A stretch of 64,000 nucleotides of DNA from Aldehydirespirator sp965204875 (GCA_965204875.1 OZ242020.1:2852001-2916000), one strand, 5' to 3'; positions 13,001 through 24,008 are shown, numbered from the stretch's first letter. The notes: a model not told the origin generated them from the sequence alone. Numbers and translations are program-made.

Positions 13001-14518
13001 TCACGGGGTCGTGAGGCGGCGCGTGGTGAGTCGCAGGCGGCGGCCGGCGCTCTTGTACATCTGCAACACGAGCCCGAGGCCGGCGAGCAGCGGCGGGATC
13101 GATATGCGCCCGCCCAGCATCAGAGGCACCAGCGCCAGCCGCGCCGGCCTGGGCAGGTCCCCGAGCCAGCCGAAGGCTCCGACCTCGCCCACCGCCGGCC
13201 CGAAGGTAGCGACAGCAGCAACCGAGGCCCAGACGCTTCCCGCCAGCGACAGCCCGGTAGCGCCCAGCACCAAGGCGCCGGCACCGATCAGCGCCACGTA
13301 GGCGATCTGGTGCCCGCCGAGACGGTCCAGGGTGCGCTCCGGCAGCGCCTCACCGTGACGGCGCACGACCACGACGCTGTAGCGGTCGATCTGCCGGCGC
13401 AACTCGGCACCCACCAAGGTCATCAGCAGGCGCGCCCGCATCACCCGCATGCCGCCGCCGGCCGAGCCCAGCATGGCGCCGATGCCGGCGCAGACGAGCA
13501 GCACGACGCCGGCAAACGCGCCCCGAGCTGTCCACTCCGCCGTAGCGAACCCGGTCGTGCTCAAGGTCGAGGCGGCCATGAACAGAGCCTCACCCCAGCC
13601 CGCGCCGCCTCCCGCAACGGCCACGGCCACAGTCGCCGCGCCGATCAGCACCACGAAGGCGCGCAGCTCCTCGGAACGCCACAGCGGTCTCAGCGCGCCC
13701 CGCGCCAGCCACCACAGCACGAACACGCCCGCTCCCGCCAGCAGCATTCCGGCCGTCGCCACGGCATGGACGCCGGCACCGTACCCGGCCAGCGAATCGG
13801 CCCGACCGCTGAAGCCTCCCGTGGACGCGGTGCCCAAGCCGACGACCACGGCCTCGACAAGACCCAGACCCACCAGCAGGTAGGCAACGACGCACGCCAC
13901 GGCGAATCCCGAGTACAGCAACAGCACCCGGCGAGCGCCGGTGGCGGCGTTGGGAACCAGGTCAAGGCCGCGCCGCCCGATGCCATAGCCGATCAAGTCG
14001 GTGGATCGCAGCACCGAGGGCATGGCCACGACCGCCACCAGCGCCGCGACCAGCCCGCCGACCCAGCTCGTGGCAGCACGCCACAGCAGCACTGAGCGCG
14101 ACGCCTCGGCCCCGTCCAGCAGCGTCACTGCGGTCGTGGTGAAACCGGCCGCGGACTCCACCACGGCGTCGTCGATGCCCGGCAGCGCGCCCGTGACCAG
14201 GTAGAGGGCGGCCCCGGCAGCCACCAGCGCCGACCACACGACGACCACGCCCACGAACACCTCACCGGCGGAAGGCCGCTCGGGAAACCTGACCCGGCGC
14301 CTCGCCGCCGCGGCCAGCACTGCGCAGGCAGCGCCAGAGCACGCCAGCAGCAACGCGTCGCCGTTGTCGTCGCCGATGCCGGCCAGCCCGCAGATAACGG
14401 TCACCGCGCCGAGCAGGCCGAACACGTCGACGATGGCCGCGAGGACCCATGAGGAAACGCGGGCGCGCGCCCAGCCGCCCGGCCTCAGCCGGGGGCGGGC
14501 ACCGCTCAGGCTTCGCAC
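13001..14518 (-). CDS. Divergent TrkH-like K+ transporter subunit
   Basis: 505 aa, starting at GTG 14518. It has the TrkH architecture but is much diverged from its neighbour. Filter segments: P1 ESAAGFTTTAVTLLDG, P2 ASTGGFSGRADS, P3 LSTTGFATAEW, P4 ATFGPAVGEVG. In P1 the glycine normally following TTT is Ala (TTTAV), so ion selectivity may differ from classical TrkH. It is Ala/Val-rich with about ten membrane segments and a basic C-terminus (RRLRLTTRRL). It sits between trkA (71 bp upstream) and the canonical trkH on the same strand. It could form a heteromer or serve a different cation (inference). Confidence 0.82.
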   Translation of the reverse strand: MRSLSGARPRLRPGGWARARVSSWVLAAIVDVFGLLGAVTVICGLAGIGDDNGDALLLACSGAACAVLAAAARRRVRFPERPSAGEVFVGVVVVWSALVAAGAALYLVTGALPGIDDAVVESAAGFTTTAVTLLDGAEASRSVLLWRAATSWVGGLVAALVAVVAMPSVLRSTDLIGYGIGRRGLDLVPNAATGARRVLLLYSGFAVACVVAYLLVGLGLVEAVVVGLGTASTGGFSGRADSLAGYGAGVHAVATAGMLLAGAGVFVLWWLARGALRPLWRSEELRAFVVLIGAATVAVAVAGGGAGWGEALFMAASTLSTTGFATAEWTARGAFAGVVLLVCAGIGAMLGSAGGGMRVMRARLLMTLVGAELRRQIDRYSVVVVRRHGEALPERTLDRLGGHQIAYVALIGAGALVLGATGLSLAGSVWASVAAVATFGPAVGEVGAFGWLGDLPRPARLALVPLMLGGRISIPPLLAGLGLVLQMYKSAGRRLRLTTRRLTTP

Positions 14519-14610
14519 GTCAGCAGCACTTCACGGGGAGCGTCTGGCGCCGCTTGAGGCGAGGGCACCGCTCGAGGGGATGGCGCCACTCAATCCTCGC
14601 ACGTCAGCAG
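14513..14610. repeat. Degenerate tandem copies at the trkA / trkH-like junction
   Basis: TCGCACGTCAGCAG occurs at 14513-14526 (start of the trkH-like gene) and at 14597-14610 (last codons of trkA), 84 bp apart. Related GGCACCGCTC/GCGCCACTC blocks lie between them. The spacer appears to be made of copies of the neighbouring gene end. Confidence 0.6.
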
Positions 14611-15942
14611 CCGGTTGACCTCGCGCACCGATGCGGGCATGGCGAACGCCACGACATGGTCGCGCCCCCGCAGCCGGCTCCGGCCGCGGGCGATCTGGGG
14701 CTTGCCGTCACGCACGATCGCGCAGATGATGACGTCGCGGGGCAGGGGCAGGTCGCGCACCAGCGCGCCGTCGGCCCGGCAGCCGGACGCCACCTCGAGC
14801 TCCAGCACCTCGGCCTCGGACTGCAGGAAGGTCGCGACCGCGGCCACGTCGCCGCGCACGAACCGCATCACCCCGTCGGCGGTCGCCGTGCGCGGCGACA
14901 GGGAGACGTCCACCCCGGCCGTGTCCAGCAGCGACAGCAGCGCCAGCTTGTGCACCACCGCGATCGTCTCGGAGGCGCCCGCAGACTTGGCATACAGGCA
15001 GGCCAGTATGTTCGACTCGTCCTCGCCGGTGAGGGCCGCCACGGCGTCGACGCGTCCGATGCGGGCCTCGGTCAGCACGTCGGCGTCGGTGATGTCGCCC
15101 TCGAGCACCTGCACGTCGTGGAGCATCTCTGCGAGCTCGCGGGCCCGAGCCGCGTCGCGCTCCACGATCGCGACCTCCACTCCCCGCGTGACCAGTCCCT
15201 CAGCGAGTATCCGGGCCGTGCGACCGCCGCCGAGCAGCAGCACGTGCCGGGCCGTGCCGGTGCCCAGGCCCAGCAGCCTCGAGACGCGGCGCCGTGACCG
15301 CCGCTTGCACACGACCCGCACCAGGTCCTCGGCCATCAGCTCGCAGTCGAAGCGCGGGATGATGGTCTCGCTGCCCCTGGACACCGAGCCGACGATGAAC
15401 TCCCACTCCGGCTCGTACTCTGCGGCTATCTCCGAGAGGCGCCTGCCCACCAGCGGGGCGTCGGGCGGCAGCCTGGCACCGATCACGATGGCCTCGCCGC
15501 CGGCCATCACCGCGATCTCAGAAGCGCCCGGGTAGTCGAGCAGGTCGAGAATGCGCTTGGCGGTCTCGGAGTCGGGGTCGATGATGAGGTCGGCGTCGAA
15601 CGCCTGGCGCAACTCCGTGGCAGCCTTGCCCCGCAGCTCCGCGGCCTCGATGCGCACGATGGTGCGCGGCACCCCGCCCTGCTTGGCGGCGAGCGAGGCC
15701 ACCAGGTTCACCTCGTCGTTGCTGGTCAATGCGACCAGCAGGTCGGAGCGGCCCATGCCGGCGTCTCCCAGCGCGCTGGGATGCGAGCCGCTGCCCTGCA
15801 CGGTCAGCACGTCGAGGTCGCCGCTCAGCTTGCGCAGCTTCTCGGCGTCGAGGTCCACCACGGCCACGTTGTGACCCTCGCGGCTCAGGCGGCCTGCCAC
15901 ATAGGACCCGACCTCGCCGGCGCCAACGACGATCACGTCCAC
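14590..15942 (-). CDS. trkA: TrkA, NAD(H)-binding regulatory subunit of Trk K+ uptake
   Basis: 450 aa from GTG 15942. Two RCK_N plus RCK_C halves: the first Rossmann domain starts VIVVGAGEVGSYVAGRL with acidic strand-2 end VVDLD; the second starts VLLLGGGRTARILAEGL with VVERD-like IVERD. RCK_C-type domains occupy ~135-220 and ~365-445. It forms the cytoplasmic gating ring under TrkH and senses NAD(H)/nucleotides. The start overlaps the end of the 5-formyl-THF cyclo-ligase gene by 10 nt, so these are co-transcribed: ygfA-type gene, trkA, trkH-like, trkH. Confidence 0.94.
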   Translation of the reverse strand: MDVIVVGAGEVGSYVAGRLSREGHNVAVVDLDAEKLRKLSGDLDVLTVQGSGSHPSALGDAGMGRSDLLVALTSNDEVNLVASLAAKQGGVPRTIVRIEAAELRGKAATELRQAFDADLIIDPDSETAKRILDLLDYPGASEIAVMAGGEAIVIGARLPPDAPLVGRRLSEIAAEYEPEWEFIVGSVSRGSETIIPRFDCELMAEDLVRVVCKRRSRRRVSRLLGLGTGTARHVLLLGGGRTARILAEGLVTRGVEVAIVERDAARARELAEMLHDVQVLEGDITDADVLTEARIGRVDAVAALTGEDESNILACLYAKSAGASETIAVVHKLALLSLLDTAGVDVSLSPRTATADGVMRFVRGDVAAVATFLQSEAEVLELEVASGCRADGALVRDLPLPRDVIICAIVRDGKPQIARGRSRLRGRDHVVAFAMPASVREVNRLLTCED

Positions 15943-16595
15943 GGCGATGTTCTAGCGCTTCGAGAGTTGATCAGGTTGCCGCCGATGACGGATCGGTCGG
16001 TGGCCACCGCGTCGAGGGGCAGGTCCCAGCGCTGGCGGGGGACGCCGTCGACCTGCTGGAACCAGTGGGCGATCCCGATGAACGCGGGTCGCGGACGCGC
16101 GCCGGGCGCGGCGAGCGATGCCATTGCCCTGTCGTAGAAGCCGCCCCCCTGGCCTAGCCGGTGGCAGCTCGCATCGAAAGCGACCAGCGGCACCAGCACA
16201 ACGTCGTGGTCAGCGAGGGTCACCGCCTCACCGTCAAGCGGCTCCGAGATCCCGAACGCGCCGCGCTCGAAGCGCTGGCCGTCACAGCGTGCCACGAACT
16301 CCAGGCGCTCGCCCGCGACCCGTGGCAGCGTGAAGTCCGCCCACCGCTCACCGTCGACCAGCGCATCCACGGAGATCTCGCCGCGCACGGCCCGGTAGGC
16401 GGCGATCCTCTGTGCGCGCTCGAGCACCGGCATTAAGGCCAGGCGCCGTACCAGCGCCGCAGCCGCCTCAGCAGCGACTTGTGGCTCCAGCGCGGCGCGG
16501 CGAGCCCGCATCTCGGAGCGGAGCCGGGCTTTGGCCTGCTCCACCATCTCCTCTGCGGCATCCGTGGCGGCCTCCGCCGGCCTCGCCGAAGACAT
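15933..16595 (-). CDS. 5-formyltetrahydrofolate cyclo-ligase
   Basis: 220 aa from ATG 16595 (MSSARP); a longer frame to 16667 lies in the spacer to the divergent pyrophosphatase gene. It converts 5-formyl-THF plus ATP to 5,10-methenyl-THF. Family signatures: basic N-terminal KARLRSEMRARRAAL, the central RFERGAFGISEP, LVPLVAFD, and the phosphate-binding loop LGQGGGFYDRAM near residue 155. The 3' end overlaps trkA by 10 nt, making it the first gene of the Trk operon. No functional link to K+ uptake is known. Confidence 0.9.
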   Translation of the reverse strand: MSSARPAEAATDAAEEMVEQAKARLRSEMRARRAALEPQVAAEAAAALVRRLALMPVLERAQRIAAYRAVRGEISVDALVDGERWADFTLPRVAGERLEFVARCDGQRFERGAFGISEPLDGEAVTLADHDVVLVPLVAFDASCHRLGQGGGFYDRAMASLAAPGARPRPAFIGIAHWFQQVDGVPRQRWDLPLDAVATDRSVIGGNLINSRSARTSPWT

Positions 16596-16716
16596 CACGG
16601 CCAGAACACTAGGAGAGTCAGAACCAAGGAGAGTCCCAACGGCAGGTGAACCGAGGGCGGCCCGCACAGGCTCTAGGCTGGCGCCGCCCTTGAAGCCTCA
16701 ATCATGGAGCAGAGCC

Positions 16717-18843
<2,127 letters not shown>

Positions 18844-18865
18844 CCCGCTAGCCCGCTAGCCAACC

Positions 18866-18969
18866 CGCTAGCCCGCAGCGCTCGGGGACCCTTCAACGAC
18901 GGGGTTTCGACTCCAGTCTCATCTGCTCGTGCGGCATGGCGCTAGACCGCAGCGCTCGGGGCCACTTCC
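18866..18969. repeat. Duplicated stop-codon region of the alcohol dehydrogenase gene
   Basis: The 3' end of the dehydrogenase gene (18940-18969, including its stop) is repeated with few changes at 18866-18895, 74 bp away and next to the hppA stop. CCGCTAGCC is further repeated at 18845-18872. Part of a window-wide pattern of duplicated gene ends. Confidence 0.65.
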
Positions 18970-20054
18970 ACCACGGTGCGCACACCGGCCGGGTCGCGCA
19001 AGCGATCGAAGCCCTCATTGACCCGTTCCAGGGGCACCCGCAGGGTGATCATCGACTCGAGGTCGAGTGCGCCACGCCGCCACAGGCCCACAAGCAGCGG
19101 GATGTCGCGGGCCGGCCAGCAGTCACCGAGCAGACTGCCCACCAGTCGCTTCTGCTGCAACATGAACATGGTCGCAGAAGTGACCGACACCGGGTCTGCC
19201 ACCGGCGGAGCACCCACGATCACCGTGGTGCCACCCGGCCCGGTCAGCTCCAGGCCGAGGCTGACAAGGCTCGCCACGCCGGCCGCCTCGAAGGCGTAGT
19301 CGGCGCCGCGACCGCCCGTGGCGTCGCTGACGGCCTCGCGCAACTCGCCCGCGTCGCCGGCCACGACGTCGGTGGCGCCGAGTCGCTCGGCCATGTCGCG
19401 CCGCGCGGCGACCGGATCCGAGGCGACGATGCGCGCCGCGCCGGCGATCCTGGCTCCCTGAACGACGGACATGCCCACCCCGCCGAGTCCGGTGACCACC
19501 ACGGACGAGCCGCGTTCCACTCCGGCCGTGTTGAACACGGCACCGACCCCCGTCTGCACCGCGCAGCCGATGAGGCAGGCGACGCCCAGCGGCACGTCTT
19601 CGTCGAGCCGGACGACTGCCGAGGCGGGCACCACCGAACGCTCCGCGAAGGCGCCGACCCCGAGGCCGCGATACACCGTGCTGCCCGCACGAGAGAACGG
19701 CGACGTCTGATCGGGGCGGGCACCGGACACGAAGCTCATCGCAGACCGGCACCGGCCGGCCTGCCGGCGAGCGCAGCCTTTGCAGTGCCCGCACGGCGCG
19801 ATCGGTGTGAGCAGCACCTTGTCCCCGACGCATACATGGTCCACTCCGGCGCCGGCCGCGGCCACCACCCCGGCGGCCTCGTGGCCCAGCACCGCGGGCA
19901 GCACGTAGCCGTCTTCGCTCATGGTCAGGTCGCTGTGGCAGACACCGCAGTGGCTGACCGCCACGCACACCTCCCCCGGGCGCGGCTCTGCCACCTCGAG
20001 GTCGTCCACGACCGTCAAGTCGGATCGCGGCTCCAGCAGCAGAGCGGCTCGCAC
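18942..20054 (-). CDS. Zinc-dependent alcohol dehydrogenase (class III / MSH-type MDR family)
   Basis: 370 aa from GTG 20054, with AAGGAGG ten bases upstream. Medium-chain dehydrogenase: catalytic zinc Cys in CGVCHSD, His-Glu in GHEAAG, and four structural-zinc cysteines in CGHCKGCARRQAGRC. The NAD fold is at GLGGVGMSVVQGARIAG followed by acidic IVASD, so NAD is the likely cofactor. The insert SGARPDQTSPFSRAG with VYRGLGVGAFAE resembles the actinobacterial NDMA/mycothiol-dependent branch. Substrate unknown. Convergent with hppA and divergent from menB. Confidence 0.88.
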   Translation of the reverse strand: MRAALLLEPRSDLTVVDDLEVAEPRPGEVCVAVSHCGVCHSDLTMSEDGYVLPAVLGHEAAGVVAAAGAGVDHVCVGDKVLLTPIAPCGHCKGCARRQAGRCRSAMSFVSGARPDQTSPFSRAGSTVYRGLGVGAFAERSVVPASAVVRLDEDVPLGVACLIGCAVQTGVGAVFNTAGVERGSSVVVTGLGGVGMSVVQGARIAGAARIVASDPVAARRDMAERLGATDVVAGDAGELREAVSDATGGRGADYAFEAAGVASLVSLGLELTGPGGTTVIVGAPPVADPVSVTSATMFMLQQKRLVGSLLGDCWPARDIPLLVGLWRRGALDLESMITLRVPLERVNEGFDRLRDPAGVRTVVEVAPSAAV

Positions 20055-20175
20055 GGTTCACCAACCTCCTTGAGTCACATTCGACCCCACAACGGCGACC
20101 CCACCGTAGTGCCAGTCTTAGTCCAAGAGTGCCCGTGGGGTCACCACACTCCCAGGCCAAGCAACACGCAAGCAT

Positions 20176-20307
20176 CAAGCCACCGGCGCGGCTCACGGGG
20201 CTTCCCCCGTTGACCGGTCACCTCGTTTAGGAGGTAGGCATGTCGTGGTATCGGCCCTCACCAGACCGGGCACCAAGCAAGCACCAAGCCACCGGCGCGG
20301 CTCACGG
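20176..20307 (+). repeat. Direct repeats flanking an IS-end remnant upstream of menB
   Basis: CAAGCCACCGGCGCGGCTCA is present at 20176-20195 and again at 20285-20304 (period 109), with imperfect similarity extending upstream. The IS3-type end remnant lies between the copies. The arrangement mirrors the 112-bp duplication of the same IS end at 42.7 kb. Confidence 0.7.
20197..20246 (+). mobile_element. 50-bp remnant of the IS3-type element end carrying its RBS and ATG
   Basis: This stretch matches the right terminal end of the IS at 41.5-42.8 kb (minus-strand 42786 down to 42736) with a single missing C. It includes the terminal repeat (GGGGCTTCCCCC), the strong Shine-Dalgarno AGGAGG and the orfA start ATGTCGT. 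No transposase remains. The ATG at 20240 is in frame with menB. Confidence 0.85.
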
Positions 20308-20313
20308 TAGTGT
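20308..20313 (+). promoter_or_regulatory. -10 box TAGTGT for leaderless menB
   Basis: TAGTGT ends 7 nt before GTG 20321, with no Shine-Dalgarno in between. This supports GTG 20321 as the native menB start. Confidence 0.5.
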
Positions 20314-20320
20314 TCGCGCC

Positions 20321-21223
20321 GTGGTCTCGGAGTTGTTCGACCCGAATTCCTGGACGCCGGTAGACGGCTTCGACGGCCTCACCGACGTGACCTATCACCG
20401 AGCATTCGGCCAGGGCACGGTGCGGGTGGCGCTCAACCGGCCGGAGGTGCGCAACGCCTTCCGCCCCCACACGGTGGACGAGCTGTACCGCTGCCTGGAC
20501 CACGCCCGCATGTCCAGCGACGTGGGCTGCGTGCTGCTCACCGGCAACGGCCCCTCGCCCCGCGACGGGGGCTGGGCCTTCTGCTCGGGCGGCGACCAGC
20601 GCATCAGGAGCCGAGACGGCTACCGCTACGCCAGCGGTTCCACGGCCGCCACGATCGACCCGGCCCGCTCGGGACGCCTGCACATCCTGGAGGTGCAGCG
20701 CCTGATCCGCATGATGCCCAAGGTCGTGATCGCGGTCGTTTCCGGCTGGGCGGTCGGCGGGGGCCACAGCCTGCACGCGGTGGCCGACCTGACCCTCGCC
20801 AGCTCCGAGCACGCACTCTTCAAGCAGACCGACACCGACGTGGCAAGCTTCGACGGCGGCTTCGGATCCGCCTACCTGGCCCGCCAGATCGGCCAGAAGC
20901 GGGCACGGGAGGTGTTCTTCCTGGGACGCACCTACCCGGCTCAGCAGGCCCTGGAGATGGGCATGGTCAACGCCGTGGTTCCACACGCCGAGTTGGAGGA
21001 CACGGCATTGCAGTGGGCACTAGAGATCAACTCCAAGAGCCCCACGGCGCAGCGCATGGTGAAGTTCGCGCTCAACCTGGTCGACGACGGCCTCATGGGC
21101 CAGCAGGTCTTCGCCGGAGAGGCCACGAGGCTCGCCTACGACAGCGACGAGGCGGCGGAGGGCCGCGACGCCTTCCTGCAGCGGCGTCCACCGGACTGGT
21201 CGCCATACCCCTGGCACTACTGA
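20321..21223 (+). CDS. menB: 1,4-dihydroxy-2-naphthoyl-CoA synthase
   Basis: 300 aa from GTG 20321 (VVSELFDP). The frame also runs back to ATG 20240 inside an IS end, giving 27 extra residues with no family similarity. Menaquinone biosynthesis: ring closure of O-succinylbenzoyl-CoA. Crotonase fold with oxyanion segments FCSGGDQRIR and GWAVGGGHSLHAVADLTLAS, and active-site TDTDVASFDGGFGSAYLA. The Asp in TDTDV marks a type II (bicarbonate-independent) MenB as in Mycobacterium; type I has Gly. The C-terminal RRPPDWSPYPWHY is typical. No other men genes are in the window. Confidence 0.95.
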   Translation: MVSELFDPNSWTPVDGFDGLTDVTYHRAFGQGTVRVALNRPEVRNAFRPHTVDELYRCLDHARMSSDVGCVLLTGNGPSPRDGGWAFCSGGDQRIRSRDGYRYASGSTAATIDPARSGRLHILEVQRLIRMMPKVVIAVVSGWAVGGGHSLHAVADLTLASSEHALFKQTDTDVASFDGGFGSAYLARQIGQKRAREVFFLGRTYPAQQALEMGMVNAVVPHAELEDTALQWALEINSKSPTAQRMVKFALNLVDDGLMGQQVFAGEATRLAYDSDEAAEGRDAFLQRRPPDWSPYPWHY

Positions 21224-21232
21224 GGCAACCGT

Positions 21233-21300
21233 CACCTCCAGGCGACGGCCACCTCCAGGCGACGGCGCTGCTAAGGCAACAACACCTCTAGGCGACCGGC
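21233..21300. repeat. Repeated stop-codon region of the uridine methyltransferase gene
   Basis: CACCTCCAGGCGACGGC occurs at 21233 and 21250; the related CACCTCTAGGCGACCGGC at 21283 contains the actual stop codon (CTA on the plus strand) of the convergent methyltransferase gene. The 64-bp spacer after menB therefore consists largely of copies of that gene end. Confidence 0.65.
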
Positions 21301-22505
21301 ACGAAGGCGGCAACGGTCTCGACGTGTGATGTGAGCGGGAACAGATCGACCACGGTCCAGCGGTCCAGGGCGAAGCCGGAGTCGACGAGCCGGCGCGCAT
21401 CGGCGGCGAACGACGACGGGTTGCAGCTCACCAGCACGACCAGGCGAGGCCGGCACGACAGCAGCGGCCGCACCGCCTCGGAGCCGAGCCCCGAGCGTGA
21501 CGGGTCGGCCACCACGATGCTTGCGGGTGAGGCCCGCCATCGTTCCACGGGAATGCGCAACACCTTGGCTCGCAAGCCCAGGTTGACTCGGGCGTCGGCG
21601 GCCGCATCGGTGCCGCGCTCGATGGCGGTGGTGCGGCGGTCGGTGCCCACGGTGCCGGCGAACAGGCCCACCCCGGCATAGGCGTCGATCATCGGACCGT
21701 CGTCGGCCAGCGCCTCCACCATCTCGGCAACCTCGTCCACCAGCGCCTCCGCGCCCGCCGGACGGTTCTGGAAGAAGGAGCGTGCCGAGATCCTCCAGCG
21801 CCTTCCCGAGACCTCTTCGTGTATCCAGGCTCGCCTGTCGTTGGCGATCTCGTCGGCGCCGACCACCATCACGTCGTCGGGCACCGACACCTCGCCCACG
21901 GCAGGATCGACGACGACCATTCGCTCTCCCGTGCGTGAGCCGACCCGGATCAAGACTCCCTCGGCGTCGCCGTAGCGGCCCTCCACCAGCAGCTCCTCGA
22001 CCGCGTCGTCCGCGGCGCCGCAGTCCTCGGGAATGATCACATCGTGGCTCGACCGGGCCTTGAATCCGGCGCGGCCGCCCACGACATGCGCCCGCACCGT
22101 GGTGCGGCCCCTGTCGCCGTCGAGCATGCGCAGGGCGGGCGCTGGAGCATCGACGCCGTGACGGGTGAGCTGATCCACCACGATCGACGCCTTCAGCTGC
22201 ATCTGGGCGCGGGAGTCGACGTGGATCATGTCGCAGCCGCCACAGCCCGCGAGATGGTGGTCACAGGCGATCGGCACCCGGTGCGGCGACGCCTCCAGCA
22301 CCCGGACCACACTGGCCCGGACCCAGCGACGGTCGACGGTGTGGATGTCGGCGTCGACCAGCTCCCCGGGCAGGGCGCCCTCGACGAACACCACACGCCC
22401 GTCACAGCCCCGCGCCACTCCAAGGCCGTCACGCGCGGTGGCAGTGACCCGCAACTCCACGCTGCGAAGGTATCGGCGTCGCGGGCCGTTCGGCGAACCG
22501 CTCAT
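21288..22505 (-). CDS. TrmA/RlmC/D-family RNA (uracil-C5-)-methyltransferase
   Basis: 405 aa. An N-terminal TRAM-like domain (~15-75: VELRVTATARDGLGVA, VFVEGALPGE) is followed by a cysteine cluster (CDHHLAGCGGCDMIHV) for a 4Fe-4S centre. The SAM-binding motif is DAYAGVGLFAGTVG near residue 280, DPSRSGLG is motif IV, and the nucleophile is Cys in VSCNPSSFAADARRL, followed by VDLFPLTSHVETVAAF. It methylates C5 of a uridine in 23S rRNA or tRNA; which one cannot be told from the sequence. Convergent with menB. Confidence 0.9.
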   Translation of the reverse strand: MSGSPNGPRRRYLRSVELRVTATARDGLGVARGCDGRVVFVEGALPGELVDADIHTVDRRWVRASVVRVLEASPHRVPIACDHHLAGCGGCDMIHVDSRAQMQLKASIVVDQLTRHGVDAPAPALRMLDGDRGRTTVRAHVVGGRAGFKARSSHDVIIPEDCGAADDAVEELLVEGRYGDAEGVLIRVGSRTGERMVVVDPAVGEVSVPDDVMVVGADEIANDRRAWIHEEVSGRRWRISARSFFQNRPAGAEALVDEVAEMVEALADDGPMIDAYAGVGLFAGTVGTDRRTTAIERGTDAAADARVNLGLRAKVLRIPVERWRASPASIVVADPSRSGLGSEAVRPLLSCRPRLVVLVSCNPSSFAADARRLVDSGFALDRWTVVDLFPLTSHVETVAAFVPVA

Positions 22506-22552
22506 TGTCGCGCAGGCGCCACGGCCTTTCAGCGCCGGCGGTGCCGCGCCGC

Positions 22553-22558
22553 TAGGTT
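22553..22558 (+). promoter_or_regulatory. -10 box TAGGTT for leaderless rpe
   Basis: TAGGTT ends 6 nt before GTG 22565 with no Shine-Dalgarno. Confidence 0.45.
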
Positions 22559-22564
22559 GCCTGC

Positions 22565-23239
22565 GTGGCCACCGAGATCGCCCCCTCGATGCTCGCCGCC
22601 GACGTTGCGCGGCTGGGCGAGGAGTGCCGGACGATCGAGGCCGCCGGCGCCGACCGGGTGCACTGGGACGTGATGGACGGCGTGTTCGTGCCCAACCTCA
22701 CGTTCGGACCCGACATCGTGGCAGCGTGCCGCCCGCTGGTCGACCTCCACTTCGAGGCGCACCTCATGGTGGTCAAGCCCGACGAGCTGGCCCCGCTGTA
22801 TGTGAGGGCCGGCTGCGGAACGGTGCTGATACACGCCGAGACCTGCCCGCACCTGCACCGCTCCCTGGCGGCCATAGGCGAGGCGGGCGCCCGGTGCGGC
22901 GTCGTGCTCAACCCCCACACGCCCGCGCAGAGCATCTCCGAGGTGATGCACATGGTCGACGAGGTGCTGGTCATGACCGTGAACCCCGGTTTCGGCGGCC
23001 AGCGCTACATCGCCTCGGTGGAGTCCAAGATCGCCGCCGTGCGCGAGATGATTGACGCTTCCGGGCGCAGCATTGACCTAGAGGTGGACGGCGGCATCAC
23101 TGCGAAGACCGCGGGTGCGGCGGCCGCCGCGGGAGCGAACGTGCTGGTGGCCGGCTCGGCCGTGTTCGGGCACCCCGCAGGCCCGGCCGAGGCCATCGCC
23201 GAGCTCCGCGACGCCTCTACAGCATCTCGCCGCGCTTGA
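22565..23239 (+). CDS. rpe: Ribulose-phosphate 3-epimerase
   Basis: 224 aa from GTG 22565. TIM-barrel enzyme interconverting ribulose-5-P and xylulose-5-P in the pentose phosphate pathway. Metal and catalytic residues are visible: IAPSMLAAD, VHWDVMDG (His, Asp), FEAHLMV (His), MTVNPGFGGQ (phosphate loop) and LEVDGGI (Asp). The last 23 bp overlap the 3' end of the convergent clpP gene, so neither gene can have a terminator hairpin between them. Confidence 0.95.
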   Translation: MATEIAPSMLAADVARLGEECRTIEAAGADRVHWDVMDGVFVPNLTFGPDIVAACRPLVDLHFEAHLMVVKPDELAPLYVRAGCGTVLIHAETCPHLHRSLAAIGEAGARCGVVLNPHTPAQSISEVMHMVDEVLVMTVNPGFGGQRYIASVESKIAAVREMIDASGRSIDLEVDGGITAKTAGAAAAAGANVLVAGSAVFGHPAGPAEAIAELRDASTASRRA

Positions 23240-23843
23240 CGATGACGTGGTCGATGATGCCGTAGTCCCGAGCCTCGGTCGCGGTGAACCAGCGGTCGCG
23301 GTCTGAGTCCGTCTCGACCTGCTCGACCGTCTGGCCGGTGTGGTGGGCGATGCGCTCCTGCAGCATCCTCTTGGTGTGGGCCATCTGCTCGGCCTGGATG
23401 GCGATGTCGGTCGCCTGGCCCCGCACCCCGCCGAGAGGCTGGTGCATCATGATGCGGGCGTGCGGGAGGGCGTAGCGCTTGCCGGGCGCGCCCGCACAGA
23501 GCAGGAACTGCCCCATCGAGGCGCCCAGCCCGATGCAGATGGTGCCCACCTCGGGCTGCACGAACTGCATGGTGTCATAGATGGCCATGCCGGCGGTGAC
23601 CGAGCCGCCGGGACTGTTGATGTACAGCCAGATCGGCTCGTGAGCGTCCTGGCCCTCCAGGTAGAGCAGCTGGGCCATGATGAAGTTGGCGATCTCGTCG
23701 CCCACGTCGGAGCCGAGCACCACGATGCGATCCTGCAGCAGCCGGTTGAACACCTCGCTCTGGCGGCTGGACACGCCCTCGGGCGCCTGCAGGCCCTCCG
23801 CCGTGAGGCTGCTGGGGCGGGAGATGGGGTCGTTCCGGCTCAT
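23217..23843 (-). CDS. clpP: ATP-dependent Clp protease proteolytic subunit
   Basis: 208 aa. Serine peptidase S14: catalytic Ser in GASMGQFLL, His in MMHQPLGG, Asp in ETDSDRDRWF; the handle helix region (QATDIAIQAEQMAHTK) is also clear. It assembles as a tetradecamer with ClpX/ClpC. The N-terminal ~25 residues are a likely propeptide. Actinobacteria usually carry two adjacent clpP genes; here only one is present and clpX is not beside it. A TAGCCT box 8 nt upstream suggests a leaderless transcript. Confidence 0.94.
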   Translation of the reverse strand: MSRNDPISRPSSLTAEGLQAPEGVSSRQSEVFNRLLQDRIVVLGSDVGDEIANFIMAQLLYLEGQDAHEPIWLYINSPGGSVTAGMAIYDTMQFVQPEVGTICIGLGASMGQFLLCAGAPGKRYALPHARIMMHQPLGGVRGQATDIAIQAEQMAHTKRMLQERIAHHTGQTVEQVETDSDRDRWFTATEARDYGIIDHVIVKRGEML

Positions 23844-23851
23844 GACGCCGC

Positions 23852-23857
23852 AGGCTA
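23852..23857 (-). promoter_or_regulatory. -10 box TAGCCT for clpP
   Basis: On the minus strand TAGCCT ends 8 nt before the clpP ATG (23843), with no Shine-Dalgarno in the gap. Confidence 0.4.
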
Positions 23858-24008
23858 CCGCCCCATCCCGAGCGCTCCAGCGCTACCCGCCTTCTCTAGA
23901 TTCACACTCACGCCGGCGCGGGCAACATCGCAGACAAGATCACCGAGGGATCCCCGCTCGCTTTAGGTTCGCGCTCACGCCGGCCTCGGGGTTACGCTGC
24001 CGTTTCTC

